Shown here: piece after piece, positions 21,927 to 30,154 of the stretch
How positions within the stretch are numbered: position 1 is the stretch's first letter
Layout of the letters: every line of letters begins with the position of its first letter
From: Firmicutes bacterium CAG:145
Lineage (GTDB): Bacteria > Bacillota > Clostridia > Peptostreptococcales > Anaerovoracaceae
DNA length: 46,657 nucleotides
Direction: 5' to 3'
Assembly: GCA_000435715.1 (NCBI GenBank)
Contig: FR882590.1
Coordinates: forward strand, 14,983-61,639
The notes under the pieces: generated by a model
Database searches by the model: none
Seen by the model: only the letters and a program-made list of their open reading frames with translations
Told to the model about the DNA's origin: nothing
Translations under genes and position numbers: made by a program

Positions 21927-24518
21927 TTATTTTGCCCGAATATTCAGGGCGCTTCCGTCTGAATCTATGAGGATAGTCTGACCGTCTACTATGTCACCTT
22001 TTATGATCATAGCGGCTATCTGAGTCTCCACATTCTTTTGCAGATAACGGTTTACAGGTCTGGCGCCGTAATGAGGGTCATAAGCTTCATCAGCTATAAA
22101 GCTCTTAGCGCTATCCGTGAGTTCAAGACGCATATCTCTGTCTAAGAGCCTCTTCTCAAGACCCGAAAGAGACAATCCTATTATCTCCATGATCTGGTTC
22201 TTTGTGAGCGGGCTGAACAGGATTATATCATCTATACGATTTAAGAACTCCGGTCTGAAGTAACTTTTAAGCTGTCCCATTACTCTCTGCTCTACCTCAG
22301 GGGAAATCTGTCCGTTCTCCTGCATATTTTCTATCAAGTCGCTGCTTCCTATATTTGAAGTCATTATCACGATAGTGTTCTTAAAGTCCACCGTGCGTCC
22401 CTGATTGTCTGTCAGCCTGCCGTCATCGAGAAGCTGCAGCAATATGTTGAACACATCAGGATGCGCCTTTTCTATTTCGTCAAAAAGTATAACGCTGTAA
22501 GGCTTACGTCTCACCGCTTCTGTAAGCTGTCCGCCTTCATCATATCCCACATATCCCGGAGGCGCTCCTACTAATCTGGACACTGAATGTTTCTCCATGT
22601 ATTCGGACATATCTATCCTGATGAGATTCTTCTCTGTGTCGAAGAGAGCTTCCGACAGGGCCTTGGCCAGCTCTGTTTTTCCGACTCCTGTAGGGCCCAG
22701 AAAGATGAAGGAACCTATAGGCCTGTTTTCATCCTTAAGACCGGCTCTGGCTCTCAGGATAGCCTCTGAAACGGCGCTGACCCCCGCTTCCTGTCCTATA
22801 ACTCTCTTGTGCAGTATATCAGGCAGCTTCAGAAGTTTTTCTCTCTCGCTTTCTACGAGTTTGCTTACCGGTATGCCGGTCCAACCCGAGATGACTTCTG
22901 CAATTTCCTCTTCTGTCACCTCTTCTTTGAGCAGCCGGTCTCCGTCGCCTGCAGAGGCCTGCTCTTTCTCCTCAGTAAGTTTCTTCTCAAGTTCCGGAAG
23001 AGTTCCGTATTTAAGCTGGGCCAGTTTTTCCAGATCGTAATTTCTTTCAGCCTCTTCCATCTGATGTTTTACTTCTTCTATCTTTTGTTTCGTTCCCTTG
23101 ACTTCAGATATCGCCTGTTTTTCCGTCTCCCACTTAGCTCTCATGGAAGCGTTTTCTTCTTTAAGTGAAGCCAACTCTTTTTCCAGAGCTGTCAGTCTGG
23201 CGGCAGACCCCTTGTCACTTTCTTTGCCCAAAGCTTGTTTCTCTATCTCAAGCTGCATTATCTTTCTGGATATCTCGTCCAGTTCAGACGGCATGCTATC
23301 TATCTCTGTCCTTATTCTGGCGGCGGCTTCGTCCATCAGGTCTATAGCTTTATCAGGCAGAAATCTGTCGCTGATATACCTGTCCGAAAGAGTAGCGCAG
23401 GCTATCAGCGCTGCATCGGTTATCCTGACTCCGTGATGTATCTCAAATCTCTCCTTAAGCCCTCTGAGGATAGAAATAGTGTCTTCTACGGAAGGCTGAT
23501 CCACCAGGACTTTCTGAAATCTTCTCTCGAGAGCGGCGTCTTTTTCTATATATTTTCTGTATTCGTCGAGAGTGGTGGCTCCTATGCAGTGGAGTTCTCC
23601 TCTTGCCAGCTTCGGCTTCAGCAGATTTCCCGCGTCCATAGAGCCTTCCGTTCTGCCTGCTCCGACTATGTTGTGAATCTCATCTATAAAGAGAATTATC
23701 CTTCCCTCGGATTTTTCCACCTCGTTTAAAACGGCTTTCAGTCTCTCTTCAAATTCTCCCCTGAATTTTGCGCCGGCTATAAGCGACCCCATATCAAGAG
23801 CAAATATGGTCTTATCCTTAAGGCCCTCCGGCACATCTCCGTTGAGTATTCTCTGAGCCAGTCCCTCTACTACGGCAGTCTTACCTACTCCCGGCTCTCC
23901 TATGAGGACAGGATTGTTCTTGGTTCTTCTGGAAAGGATCTGTATCGTATGCCTTATCTCAGCATCCCTTCCTATCACAGGATCCAGTTTTCCCTCTCTG
24001 GCCATTTCCACCAGATCTCTGCCGTACTTGGTGAGAGCTTCGTAGTTCTCCTCCGGATTCTGGCTTGTAACCCTTTGATTGCCTCTCACTTTAGATAAGG
24101 CTTCCAAGAAGTTCTCTTTAGTTACACCGTATTTTGCAAAAAGTTTTGTACTTGGAGTTCCCTTTTCTTCCAGCAAAGCCAAGTACAGATGCTCCACGCT
24201 AACGTATTCGTCCTTAAAATTCTCCGCTATCTTCTCTGCCTTCATGAGAATCTGAGAAAGTCTTCTGGAAGAGTACATGTTGTCGGCTGCTCCGCTCACC
24301 TTAGGGAGCTTCTCTATCTCTTTCTGAAGATCTGCCGTCATGGAATCAACATCAATCTTATTGTATCTCAAGAGCTTTGGTATGAGCCCGTCCTTTTGCA
24401 TGAGCAAAGCGAGGTTGAGATGTTCCCCGTCTAACATCTGATGGCCGTAAGATATGGCTATATTCTGACAGTCCATTACAGCGGACTGCGCATTTTGCGT
24501 ATATTTTTCTATGTTCAT
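21927..24518 (-). CDS. clpB: ATP-dependent disaggregase ClpB
   Basis: 863-residue hexameric AAA+ chaperone that rescues aggregated proteins with DnaK. The order is an N-terminal Clp domain (1-145), AAA1 with Walker A GEPGVGKTAVV (about 200), the long coiled-coil M domain (about 400-520) that distinguishes ClpB from ClpC, and AAA2 with GPTGVGKTELAKA (about 600). Walker B motifs IILFIDEIHN and VILFDEIEKAH are intact. An AAAGGGG ribosome site precedes the ATG. A promoter and a CIRCE element lie upstream, so it belongs to the heat-shock regulon of HrcA. Confidence 0.98.
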   Translation of the reverse strand: MNIEKYTQNAQSAVMDCQNIAISYGHQMLDGEHLNLALLMQKDGLIPKLLRYNKIDVDSMTADLQKEIEKLPKVSGAADNMYSSRRLSQILMKAEKIAENFKDEYVSVEHLYLALLEEKGTPSTKLFAKYGVTKENFLEALSKVRGNQRVTSQNPEENYEALTKYGRDLVEMAREGKLDPVIGRDAEIRHTIQILSRRTKNNPVLIGEPGVGKTAVVEGLAQRILNGDVPEGLKDKTIFALDMGSLIAGAKFRGEFEERLKAVLNEVEKSEGRIILFIDEIHNIVGAGRTEGSMDAGNLLKPKLARGELHCIGATTLDEYRKYIEKDAALERRFQKVLVDQPSVEDTISILRGLKERFEIHHGVRITDAALIACATLSDRYISDRFLPDKAIDLMDEAAARIRTEIDSMPSELDEISRKIMQLEIEKQALGKESDKGSAARLTALEKELASLKEENASMRAKWETEKQAISEVKGTKQKIEEVKHQMEEAERNYDLEKLAQLKYGTLPELEKKLTEEKEQASAGDGDRLLKEEVTEEEIAEVISGWTGIPVSKLVESEREKLLKLPDILHKRVIGQEAGVSAVSEAILRARAGLKDENRPIGSFIFLGPTGVGKTELAKALSEALFDTEKNLIRIDMSEYMEKHSVSRLVGAPPGYVGYDEGGQLTEAVRRKPYSVILFDEIEKAHPDVFNILLQLLDDGRLTDNQGRTVDFKNTIVIMTSNIGSSDLIENMQENGQISPEVEQRVMGQLKSYFRPEFLNRIDDIILFSPLTKNQIMEIIGLSLSGLEKRLLDRDMRLELTDSAKSFIADEAYDPHYGARPVNRYLQKNVETQIAAMIIKGDIVDGQTILIDSDGSALNIRAK

Positions 24519-24547
24519 AAACTCATCCCCTTTCAGTCTATAAATTT

Positions 24548-24576
24548 ATTATACTCCTGACAAATTAAAAAGTAAA
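24548..24576 (-). promoter_or_regulatory. Sigma-A promoter of clpB
   Basis: On the minus strand TTTACT and TATAAT are exactly 17 bases apart, giving a leader of about 25 bases before the clpB ATG. Confidence 0.8.
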
Positions 24577-24583
24577 GAGTTTT

Positions 24584-24610
24584 TTGGCACTCATTTATAA
24601 AGAGTGCTAA
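24584..24610. promoter_or_regulatory. CIRCE operator (HrcA binding site)
   Basis: TTGGCACTC, a nine-base spacer and GAGTGCTAA match the CIRCE consensus at all but one position. It lies just upstream of the clpB -35 element instead of over or downstream of the start site, so repression would work from an unusual place. Confidence 0.9.
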
Positions 24611-24614
24611 TAAT

Positions 24615-26003
24615 TTATATATTTATGAGCCACAAGGTAGAAATAGTCATAACGATGATGGTGGCAGGAACCATATAAATACAGTATTTTTTCCAGCTTA
24701 TACGATAACCCTTTTTATGGGCAGCCGAGATCCCGACTACATTGGCAGAGGCTCCTATGGGAGTAGCGCTTCCTCCTATATCGGTTCCCATTGCAAGAGC
24801 CCATGCCAGCGTATCCACTTCTATACCCTGAACTGATGCCAAAGACCTTATCACCGGTATCATGGTAGCCGAAAATGGTATATTATCCACGAATGCGCTG
24901 GCTATCCCGGATAACCATATGATTATAAATATAGTCAGGCTTATATTTCCTCCGCTGACCATGCTGATGATGTTGGCGGCGCTCTCCAGCGCTCCCGTCT
25001 GTTCAAGACCGCCCACTACCATAAATAAGCCTATAAAAAACAGCAGCGTCTTGTAATCTAAATTTTTTATGATATCCGCCGCCTCTCTTCCGGAAAGAAT
25101 CAGAGATAAAATTCCGGCAGCAGTTCCTATAAATGCCACCGTAAGTCCTGTACTCCCGTGAGTTGCCAGCAGGATAATCACAGCGGAGAACATCGCAGCT
25201 CCCATGATAAATTTTCTCTTATCTGTTATCATCTGTGAAGGCAGCGGACAATCCTCCGGTTTTCCCGTCGAACTTATATTTTTTCTGAAGCAGAAGTAAA
25301 AGAATATAATTATTATGCAAAACGATACTGCCGCTATGGGCCCTGTATTTGACAGAAAATCGCCAAAAGAATATCCAAAAGAGGTTCCTATGATGATGTT
25401 GGGCGGGTCTCCGCACATGGTGGCAGATCCTCCCAGATTTGCACAGAAGATTTCAGCCAGTATAAAAGGTACGGGATCGAATTTGAGAGCAGATGATAAT
25501 TCTATAGTTACAGCGGCCAGAAAGAGGATCACCGTAATGCTGTCTATGAACATAGCTAAAACAGCGGAAAGTATCATGGAAGTAAAGAATACAGGTACAA
25601 TCCTGAAGTTTACCATCTTAGCTATAGATACGCACAGCCACTTAAAAAAACCGGTGCTGGCCATGAATTCTACCATCAGCATCATACCGGCTATAAAGAT
25701 TATAGTCGCCCAGTTTATTCCGGCCGTATTTTCTGTAGAAGCCGCATCTGAATGATACCAGAACTCCGGCTCAAAGATACTCCTGATATTTAGAGTTCTG
25801 ACTGCTGATACGGGACTCTTCATTATCAGCGCCAGTACTACTATCAGAGTGACTCCTCCGCAGATCAGGGCAGACATATATTTTTCTATTTTCTCTGTGA
25901 TTATCAAGGCAAACATCGCTAAGAAGACTGCGGTCGCCGCAATTTGTGCTATCATATCGACTATATTATGCGCCGCCGACCGCTCAAATATGCTTAAAAG
26001 CAT
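24615..26003 (-). CDS. ArsB/NhaD-type anion or Na+/H+ permease
   Basis: 462-residue ion transporter superfamily membrane protein with 11-12 hydrophobic helices. Conserved segments include WATIIFIAGMMLMVEFMASTGFFKWL, ANLGGSATMCGDPPNIIIGT and VDNIPFSATMIPVI, the hallmark of the ArsB/NhaD/DASS group. GGSATPIGASANVVG is the second copy of the ion-binding helix break. Arsenite export, Na+/H+ exchange and dicarboxylate uptake cannot be told apart by these motifs. No arsR or arsC gene is adjacent, so NhaD-like or general anion transport is favoured. Its 3' end adjoins the CIRCE element of clpB. Confidence 0.85.
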   Translation of the reverse strand: MLLSIFERSAAHNIVDMIAQIAATAVFLAMFALIITEKIEKYMSALICGGVTLIVVLALIMKSPVSAVRTLNIRSIFEPEFWYHSDAASTENTAGINWATIIFIAGMMLMVEFMASTGFFKWLCVSIAKMVNFRIVPVFFTSMILSAVLAMFIDSITVILFLAAVTIELSSALKFDPVPFILAEIFCANLGGSATMCGDPPNIIIGTSFGYSFGDFLSNTGPIAAVSFCIIIIFFYFCFRKNISSTGKPEDCPLPSQMITDKRKFIMGAAMFSAVIILLATHGSTGLTVAFIGTAAGILSLILSGREAADIIKNLDYKTLLFFIGLFMVVGGLEQTGALESAANIISMVSGGNISLTIFIIIWLSGIASAFVDNIPFSATMIPVIRSLASVQGIEVDTLAWALAMGTDIGGSATPIGASANVVGISAAHKKGYRISWKKYCIYMVPATIIVMTISTLWLINI

Positions 26004-26090
26004 GGTCTTTCAAATAGTATCAATAGACTATCAGCTGAACCGGCGGTATGCTCCGTTTCTATAAGGGCTCATTTACGGCGGACGTCTTGA

Positions 26091-26136
26091 GAGGCGCTTT
26101 CAACGCCTATGTCAGCCTGACGCTAAAGTGGCGTTT
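26091..26136. other. Small hairpins in the non-coding stretch after the ArsB/NhaD gene start
   Basis: GGCG-CTTTCAA-CGCC and ACGC-TAAAGTG-GCGT follow each other, the second ending in TTTTAAT. Either could be a weak terminator for plus-strand transcription. No gene was found in 26004-26718. Confidence 0.35.
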
Positions 26137-26219
26137 TAATTATGTTTTAAGAGAGCAGTCACGCTGGTAGAAATTTTTCAAAAGCGCCGTTGTTCCCGGT
26201 AAATAGTCTTTTTTGCTTC

Positions 26220-26289
26220 TTTGCGGGAATTTTTTCTCGGCAAGTCCCGATCTCTTTAAATTACAGAGCGTTTGCGGGAATTTTTTTCT
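26220..26289 (+). repeat. Direct repeat TTTGCGGGAATTTTTT, two copies
   Basis: Copies at 26220-26237 and 26271-26289 are nearly identical over 18 bases with starts 51 bases apart. They lie in a 715-base region without a credible gene. Confidence 0.75.
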
Positions 26290-26438
26290 ATCTTGAGGTG
26301 GCTCAGCAATTGACATCTCTTGAGGCAGGGCGCTGTATAAACGAGAGGTGAAGCATAAAAAATACAACAAGAGACGTGCTGGAAAGCTGTTTCGGCGGCT
26401 CAAAACCCTCCGATGATGTATTCCGCACAAAAAACGGC

Positions 26439-26590
26439 GGATTCTACAACCAGTTATGGGAAAACGGTTGTAGAATCCGGACGAAAAATCAAAAATTACA
26501 GCATGAGCTGCCTCGGTGGCCCGATTATGCCATGTTTCGCGGCAGAATGTTGTAGAATATGGCGTGGCGGCCAAAAAATACAGCACGCGC
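26439..26590 (+). repeat. Inverted repeat and two 43-bp interspersed repeats
   Basis: GGATTCTACAACC (26439-26451) and GGTTGTAGAATCC (26466-26478) form a perfect 13-bp dyad. The second arm opens a 43-bp unit (26466-26508) that recurs at 26548-26590, sharing GTTGTAGAAT at one end and a CAAAAAATACAGCA-like block at the other. A third, partial copy of that A-rich block lies near 26354-26376. Reading frames here have no gene-like features. Confidence 0.7.
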
Positions 26591-26618
26591 CTATATCATT
26601 TGAGTCTTTATATGCAAT

Positions 26619-26647
26619 AAGGAGCAGACATTCGCCTGCTCCTTTTG
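26619..26647 (+). terminator. Hairpin with T-run on the plus strand
   Basis: AAGGAGCAG and CTGCTCCTT pair around ACATTCGC, followed by TTGG. It may end plus-strand transcription through the repeat region, or act as a second terminator for the M50 gene. Confidence 0.6.
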
Positions 26648-26670
26648 GCTGCCTCTTAAGGGTGCAATAA

Positions 26671-26700
26671 AGATCCTCCGCCCAAAGCAGCGGAGGATCT
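26671..26700 (-). terminator. Terminator of the M50 protease gene
   Basis: A perfect ten-bp stem AGATCCTCCG/CGGAGGATCT around a ten-base loop, followed on the minus strand by TTTATT, lies just after the stop at 26719. Confidence 0.8.
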
Positions 26701-26718
26701 TCTATATTCAGCATATAT

Positions 26719-27441
26719 TCAGAAGAACAGGTTTATAAAGAAGTTTATACCGGGAGTCAGTATTCGGTCAGTGACATTGAAGATGATCAGGATCATCAGA
26801 ATCAAAAATCCATTATGATAAACAGTATGATACCAGCTGTATCTTTGAAGATCGAATATCTGAGTTATTATACCGAATCCGTCCAGCGGCGGTACCGGGA
26901 TCAGATTGAATATCATCAGCATTATATTCACTGTCATCACATAATACAAGATATAAAACGCTGCCTCTCCGGCGCCGTACAGAACTGCCGTACCCATGGT
27001 GTTCATCATGAGTTTCAGTCCCAGCGAAGCTGCAAAGGCTATTATAAAATTGGCTATAACCCCTGCCAGCGCTACGAGAAGTTCGTCTCTTCTCCTGTGT
27101 TTATAGTATCTTGGATCTATCTGTACAGGCTGTCCCCATCCAAAGCCTGCAAAGAAAAGAGCCAGAAAGCCCACAGGATCTATATGTCTCATGGGATTAA
27201 GAGAAAGCCGCCCCTGGAGCCCGGGTGTAGGATCTCCCAGCCAGTGGGAGACGTATCCGTGAGCAGCTTCATGAAACGTCAGGCCTATTATTATGCCGGG
27301 AAGGAGAAGCAGCTGGGTATAGAGCCAATCGCCTATGCTCTGGTTTGAATTGAGCATCTTGTTGACTAAGAGAATTAGAATTATTATAACTATTGCAGGA
27401 TTCACATTTCGAAACATCCTCTTAAAACTATCTTTCATCAC
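26719..27441 (-). CDS. Site-2 protease family protein (M50, YwhC-like)
   Basis: 240-residue membrane metalloprotease. The zinc motif is HEAAH in GLTFHEAAHGYVSHWLGD, and the second metal motif is NLIPVPPLDGFG near the C-terminus. Five or six hydrophobic helices are present and there is no PDZ domain, as in the compact YwhC/Rv-type group rather than RseP. Substrates are unknown; cleavage of a membrane protein such as an anti-sigma factor is a family possibility. It is a single gene with its own terminator. Confidence 0.93.
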   Translation of the reverse strand: MMKDSFKRMFRNVNPAIVIIILILLVNKMLNSNQSIGDWLYTQLLLLPGIIIGLTFHEAAHGYVSHWLGDPTPGLQGRLSLNPMRHIDPVGFLALFFAGFGWGQPVQIDPRYYKHRRRDELLVALAGVIANFIIAFAASLGLKLMMNTMGTAVLYGAGEAAFYILYYVMTVNIMLMIFNLIPVPPLDGFGIITQIFDLQRYSWYHTVYHNGFLILMILIIFNVTDRILTPGINFFINLFF

Positions 27442-27585
27442 GTATCCCCTTTTAAAAATCAGAGCGCAGCTTAAGTCTTGGTTTAAGCAGCGTTTGTTGC
27501 AAATTATCTGTATATTTTAGCACATTTTCCGGGTCTTTTAAATATTATATTGTAAGAACTTTAGTTTTTTGAAAGGTGGTTTTTT

Positions 27586-27939
27586 ATGAAGACATCTCTT
27601 GTTTGCATTGACGTTTATACCGTAAGCGAAGGCGACACTCTCTATTCCATAGCTGAAAAGTATGATCTTCCTGTAAGCTTACTTATGAAAGTCAACTGTA
27701 TAGACAATCCTTACAATCTGCAGATCGGCACAAGGCTCTGTATTCCGGGCACAGAAGATCAGCTTCCTCAGACTCCTGAAAATTGCAACACCACTCACGT
27801 AGTAGCGCCCGGAGATACTCTTTACTTAATTGCAAAAAAACACGGCATAAAACTCGACAGCCTAATGCGGGCTAACCCCAACATAGATCCGTATAATATG
27901 CTGATAGGAACAGAACTGTGCATACCGAGAGGAAGATAG
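27586..27939 (+). CDS. Protein with two LysM domains
   Basis: 117-residue protein made almost wholly of two LysM peptidoglycan-binding repeats: YTVSEGDTLYSIAEKYDLPVS (from about 12) and HVVAPGDTLYLIAKKHGIKLD (from about 68), each ending in LCIP. No clear signal peptide or catalytic domain is visible, so it could be a spore- or forespore-associated protein or be exported by another route. A GAAAGGTGG ribosome site lies six bases before the ATG. A hairpin terminator follows. Confidence 0.9.
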   Translation: MKTSLVCIDVYTVSEGDTLYSIAEKYDLPVSLLMKVNCIDNPYNLQIGTRLCIPGTEDQLPQTPENCNTTHVVAPGDTLYLIAKKHGIKLDSLMRANPNIDPYNMLIGTELCIPRGR

Positions 27940-27949
27940 CAAAAAATAT

Positions 27950-27976
27950 TTGAGAGGCGGATTTTATCCGCCTCTC
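27950..27976. terminator. Hairpin after the LysM gene
   Basis: GAGAGGCGGAT and ATCCGCCTCTC form an 11-bp stem around TTT. The following ATATTAT is a weak U-tract, so termination may be partial. It lies between convergent genes. Confidence 0.7.
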
Positions 27977-28012
27977 ATATTATCGGCAAACTCAATCGAG
28001 CCAGTTTCAATT

Positions 28013-28783
28013 TTACAGACAGTTTGTAAGCCTGGTTTTTTTGTTCATGGCAAACTTCTTTTTTGATTCCAAAGATTTTCTCTCAAGAGAAGTATCTATA
28101 TCCACATCATCCGTCTCAAGGCCTACGCTCTCTGCGGCCTTTCTGATCATCTCCTCGGTGAGCCACGGGTTCAGCACCAACATAGGTCCCAACACATTTG
28201 TAAAGACAGAGTTGTTTTTTATCACTCCCTCATTCCGATCCTTTCCGTCGTTTCCGAATCCATAGATGAGGTTTCCAAAAGGTCTGTCTTCTCTGCTGCA
28301 GATATCCATCATCTGTATCTGAACGCCGAAACATTCCTCCCTCTGCCGTCCATAGTCAGAAGTAAAACAGATGTCATCTCCGTACACATATTCTCTCTCT
28401 TTAAAACTGCAGTCTATCATACCAAGGCCTTCTATGACAGTTCCGTCCTGCCTGGCGGTATCTCGTCCGAACATGCACATGCTCGTACCGGTAACCAGGA
28501 GTACTCTGCCGCTTTCCGCAAATTTCTCAAGATCATCGGCATACGGTCTCAGCCACTCTAAGACAGTCTCAAAAGAAGCCATCTCTCCCGGCGGGCAGAA
28601 GATCAGGGCATAATCCATAGGATCAAATTTTTCGGAAGAAAAATCTATTTTTTCTACTGCCAGATCTATCCCCAAAAGACCGGCAATCCTCTCAAGAGCC
28701 ATTATGTTCCCTCTTTCTCCGTGCAGAAAGAGTATATCAGGAAAGAGCCATGCAGCCTTCATAGTTCTTTTCGCATTTTCCAT
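28013..28783 (-). CDS. GatD-like glutamine amidotransferase homologue, catalytic residues lost
   Basis: 256 residues, aligned by eye with the class I glutaminase GatD that supplies ammonia to MurT for lipid II amidation. FLHGERGNIMAL, GTVIEGLGMID and YGFGNDGKDRNEG are recognisable. The nucleophile loop, ICGGYQ in GatD, reads LLVTGTSMC here, so T98/G99 replace the cysteine. The histidine motif TYLHGP reads TNVLGP, with L198 in place of histidine. It should therefore not hydrolyse glutamine. It sits two bases after the MurT-like gene, so the pair is still coexpressed and probably still forms a complex. Confidence 0.85.
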   Translation of the reverse strand: MENAKRTMKAAWLFPDILFLHGERGNIMALERIAGLLGIDLAVEKIDFSSEKFDPMDYALIFCPPGEMASFETVLEWLRPYADDLEKFAESGRVLLVTGTSMCMFGRDTARQDGTVIEGLGMIDCSFKEREYVYGDDICFTSDYGRQREECFGVQIQMMDICSREDRPFGNLIYGFGNDGKDRNEGVIKNNSVFTNVLGPMLVLNPWLTEEMIRKAAESVGLETDDVDIDTSLERKSLESKKKFAMNKKTRLTNCL

Positions 28784-28785
28784 TA

Positions 28786-30141
28786 TTACTCCTCCTTTTC
28801 TTTGAGACGCGCCTGTTTCTGCATATCGTTAAAAGTATGGATCCAGGTTATTATATATATATTATCGGTCTTCGCCTTTCTTATGGCGTCCAATATATCT
28901 TTGGCGTCCTCGCCTTCAATGATCTGGATCTTGTCGGGAGATACTCCTTCATATTTCAGCCTGATTGCGGCGTCATAACATACATATTTGGTAAAAAACA
29001 GATATTTTTCCACATCGCCTTTGACAAGCTCTGAAAAATCGCAGTCATACATATAAAAAGTGTTGGTATAGCTGGGCAGCGAGTCAGGGATATGTCCCGG
29101 CCCTATGCATACCATTTTTGGGGATGGATCTGATGCGATGATATTTATGCTGGTCTGCATGGTTTCGGGATTTTCCTGTTTGATTCTCAGATATTTTATA
29201 GTCTTCCCTTCAAACTGGAGAACTTCGTACCTGCCTCCCACATTTTTAAAGGACTTAAAGGCTTCCGCGCATTTCTCCACAGTTATATGACCCAGCTCTG
29301 AACATACTGCCACGGCCGCAGCGTAGTTATAAAGCATATACGGTATATCATAAGGCATGGAAAACTCTATACCCTCGACAGAGAATTTTTTTTCTTTGAA
29401 ATCTGCATCTGTAACGGTATAATCCGACGTCTGGCTCTTGATACCGCACCGGTTGCATATGAACTTGCCCATTCCGTCATTGTTGTAATATTCAAAATCT
29501 ATCTTGCCGTGGCAGACGGGGCAGGCCATAGTGGGAAACGTCTCATCTTTTGTGAAAGTCTCTTCGTGCCTTTCCACTCCGTAGGTCACCACATCGACGC
29601 TATACCCGGCAAAAGATCTGCTCCTAGGTTCATCATTGTTCAAAAATAGCCTGACGTCTTCTTTCATCACCGGCAAAAGTTTTCTGTATATGAAATCGGG
29701 GTCCCCGTTTCTGTGTACCTGATCTTTTTGAAGGTTAGTAACCAATATGTTTTTTGCAGGAAGAAGCCGATATATAGAAGGGAGAAATCTCTCATCTACT
29801 TCGAATATGAAATAATCAGCTTTGACCTTTCCCGCAAGAGATGAATTCTTGATGAGAGCAGTAGCTAGTCCGGCCATCAGGTTTGCCCCCTCAAGATTAG
29901 AGATCACCTTTTTGCCATCAGCTGAAAAAATATGATATATGAGATTGTTGGAAGTGGATTTCCCGTTAGTTCCTGTAATAAACAGCGTCTTCTGCGGGTC
30001 TAATCCCTTAAACCCGGCGATCATCTTGGGGTCTATCTTGATAGCCTTCTCCCCGGAAAAATTGCTTCCTCTGCTCTTATCTATCACATTTATAAGAAAA
30101 TTTATAAACTTTCCGGCCCACAGGGCGATATAAAATCTCAT
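28786..30141 (-). CDS. MurT-like Mur ligase family protein
   Basis: 451 residues. The Mur-ligase P-loop is ITGTNGKSTSNN (about 55-66), and a four-cysteine zinc ribbon (C207, C210, C229, C232) is inserted in the central domain as in MurT. The C-terminal DUF1727 part is divergent: the NDxxADGxDxSWxWD block that includes the MurT catalytic aspartate is not seen, and the region reads GPGHIPDSLPSYTNTF before YMYDCDFSEL. It is coupled to the GatD homologue. ATP use is expected, but amidation of the glutamate side of lipid II is doubtful. Confidence 0.85.
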   Translation of the reverse strand: MRFYIALWAGKFINFLINVIDKSRGSNFSGEKAIKIDPKMIAGFKGLDPQKTLFITGTNGKSTSNNLIYHIFSADGKKVISNLEGANLMAGLATALIKNSSLAGKVKADYFIFEVDERFLPSIYRLLPAKNILVTNLQKDQVHRNGDPDFIYRKLLPVMKEDVRLFLNNDEPRSRSFAGYSVDVVTYGVERHEETFTKDETFPTMACPVCHGKIDFEYYNNDGMGKFICNRCGIKSQTSDYTVTDADFKEKKFSVEGIEFSMPYDIPYMLYNYAAAVAVCSELGHITVEKCAEAFKSFKNVGGRYEVLQFEGKTIKYLRIKQENPETMQTSINIIASDPSPKMVCIGPGHIPDSLPSYTNTFYMYDCDFSELVKGDVEKYLFFTKYVCYDAAIRLKYEGVSPDKIQIIEGEDAKDILDAIRKAKTDNIYIITWIHTFNDMQKQARLKEKEE

Positions 30142-30154
30142 ATTGGTCTCCTTA

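Noticed and set aside
24584..24610. Sigma-54 promoter in the TTGGCACTC sequence
   Set aside because: The GC of the -12 element is absent at the required ten-base distance; the sequence is one arm of CIRCE.
26140..26670. Protein-coding genes in the repeat-rich island (frames of 72-148 codons on both strands)
   Set aside because: They overlap the inverted and direct repeats, have no ribosome sites and show low-complexity Arg/Pro/Leu sequence without family features.
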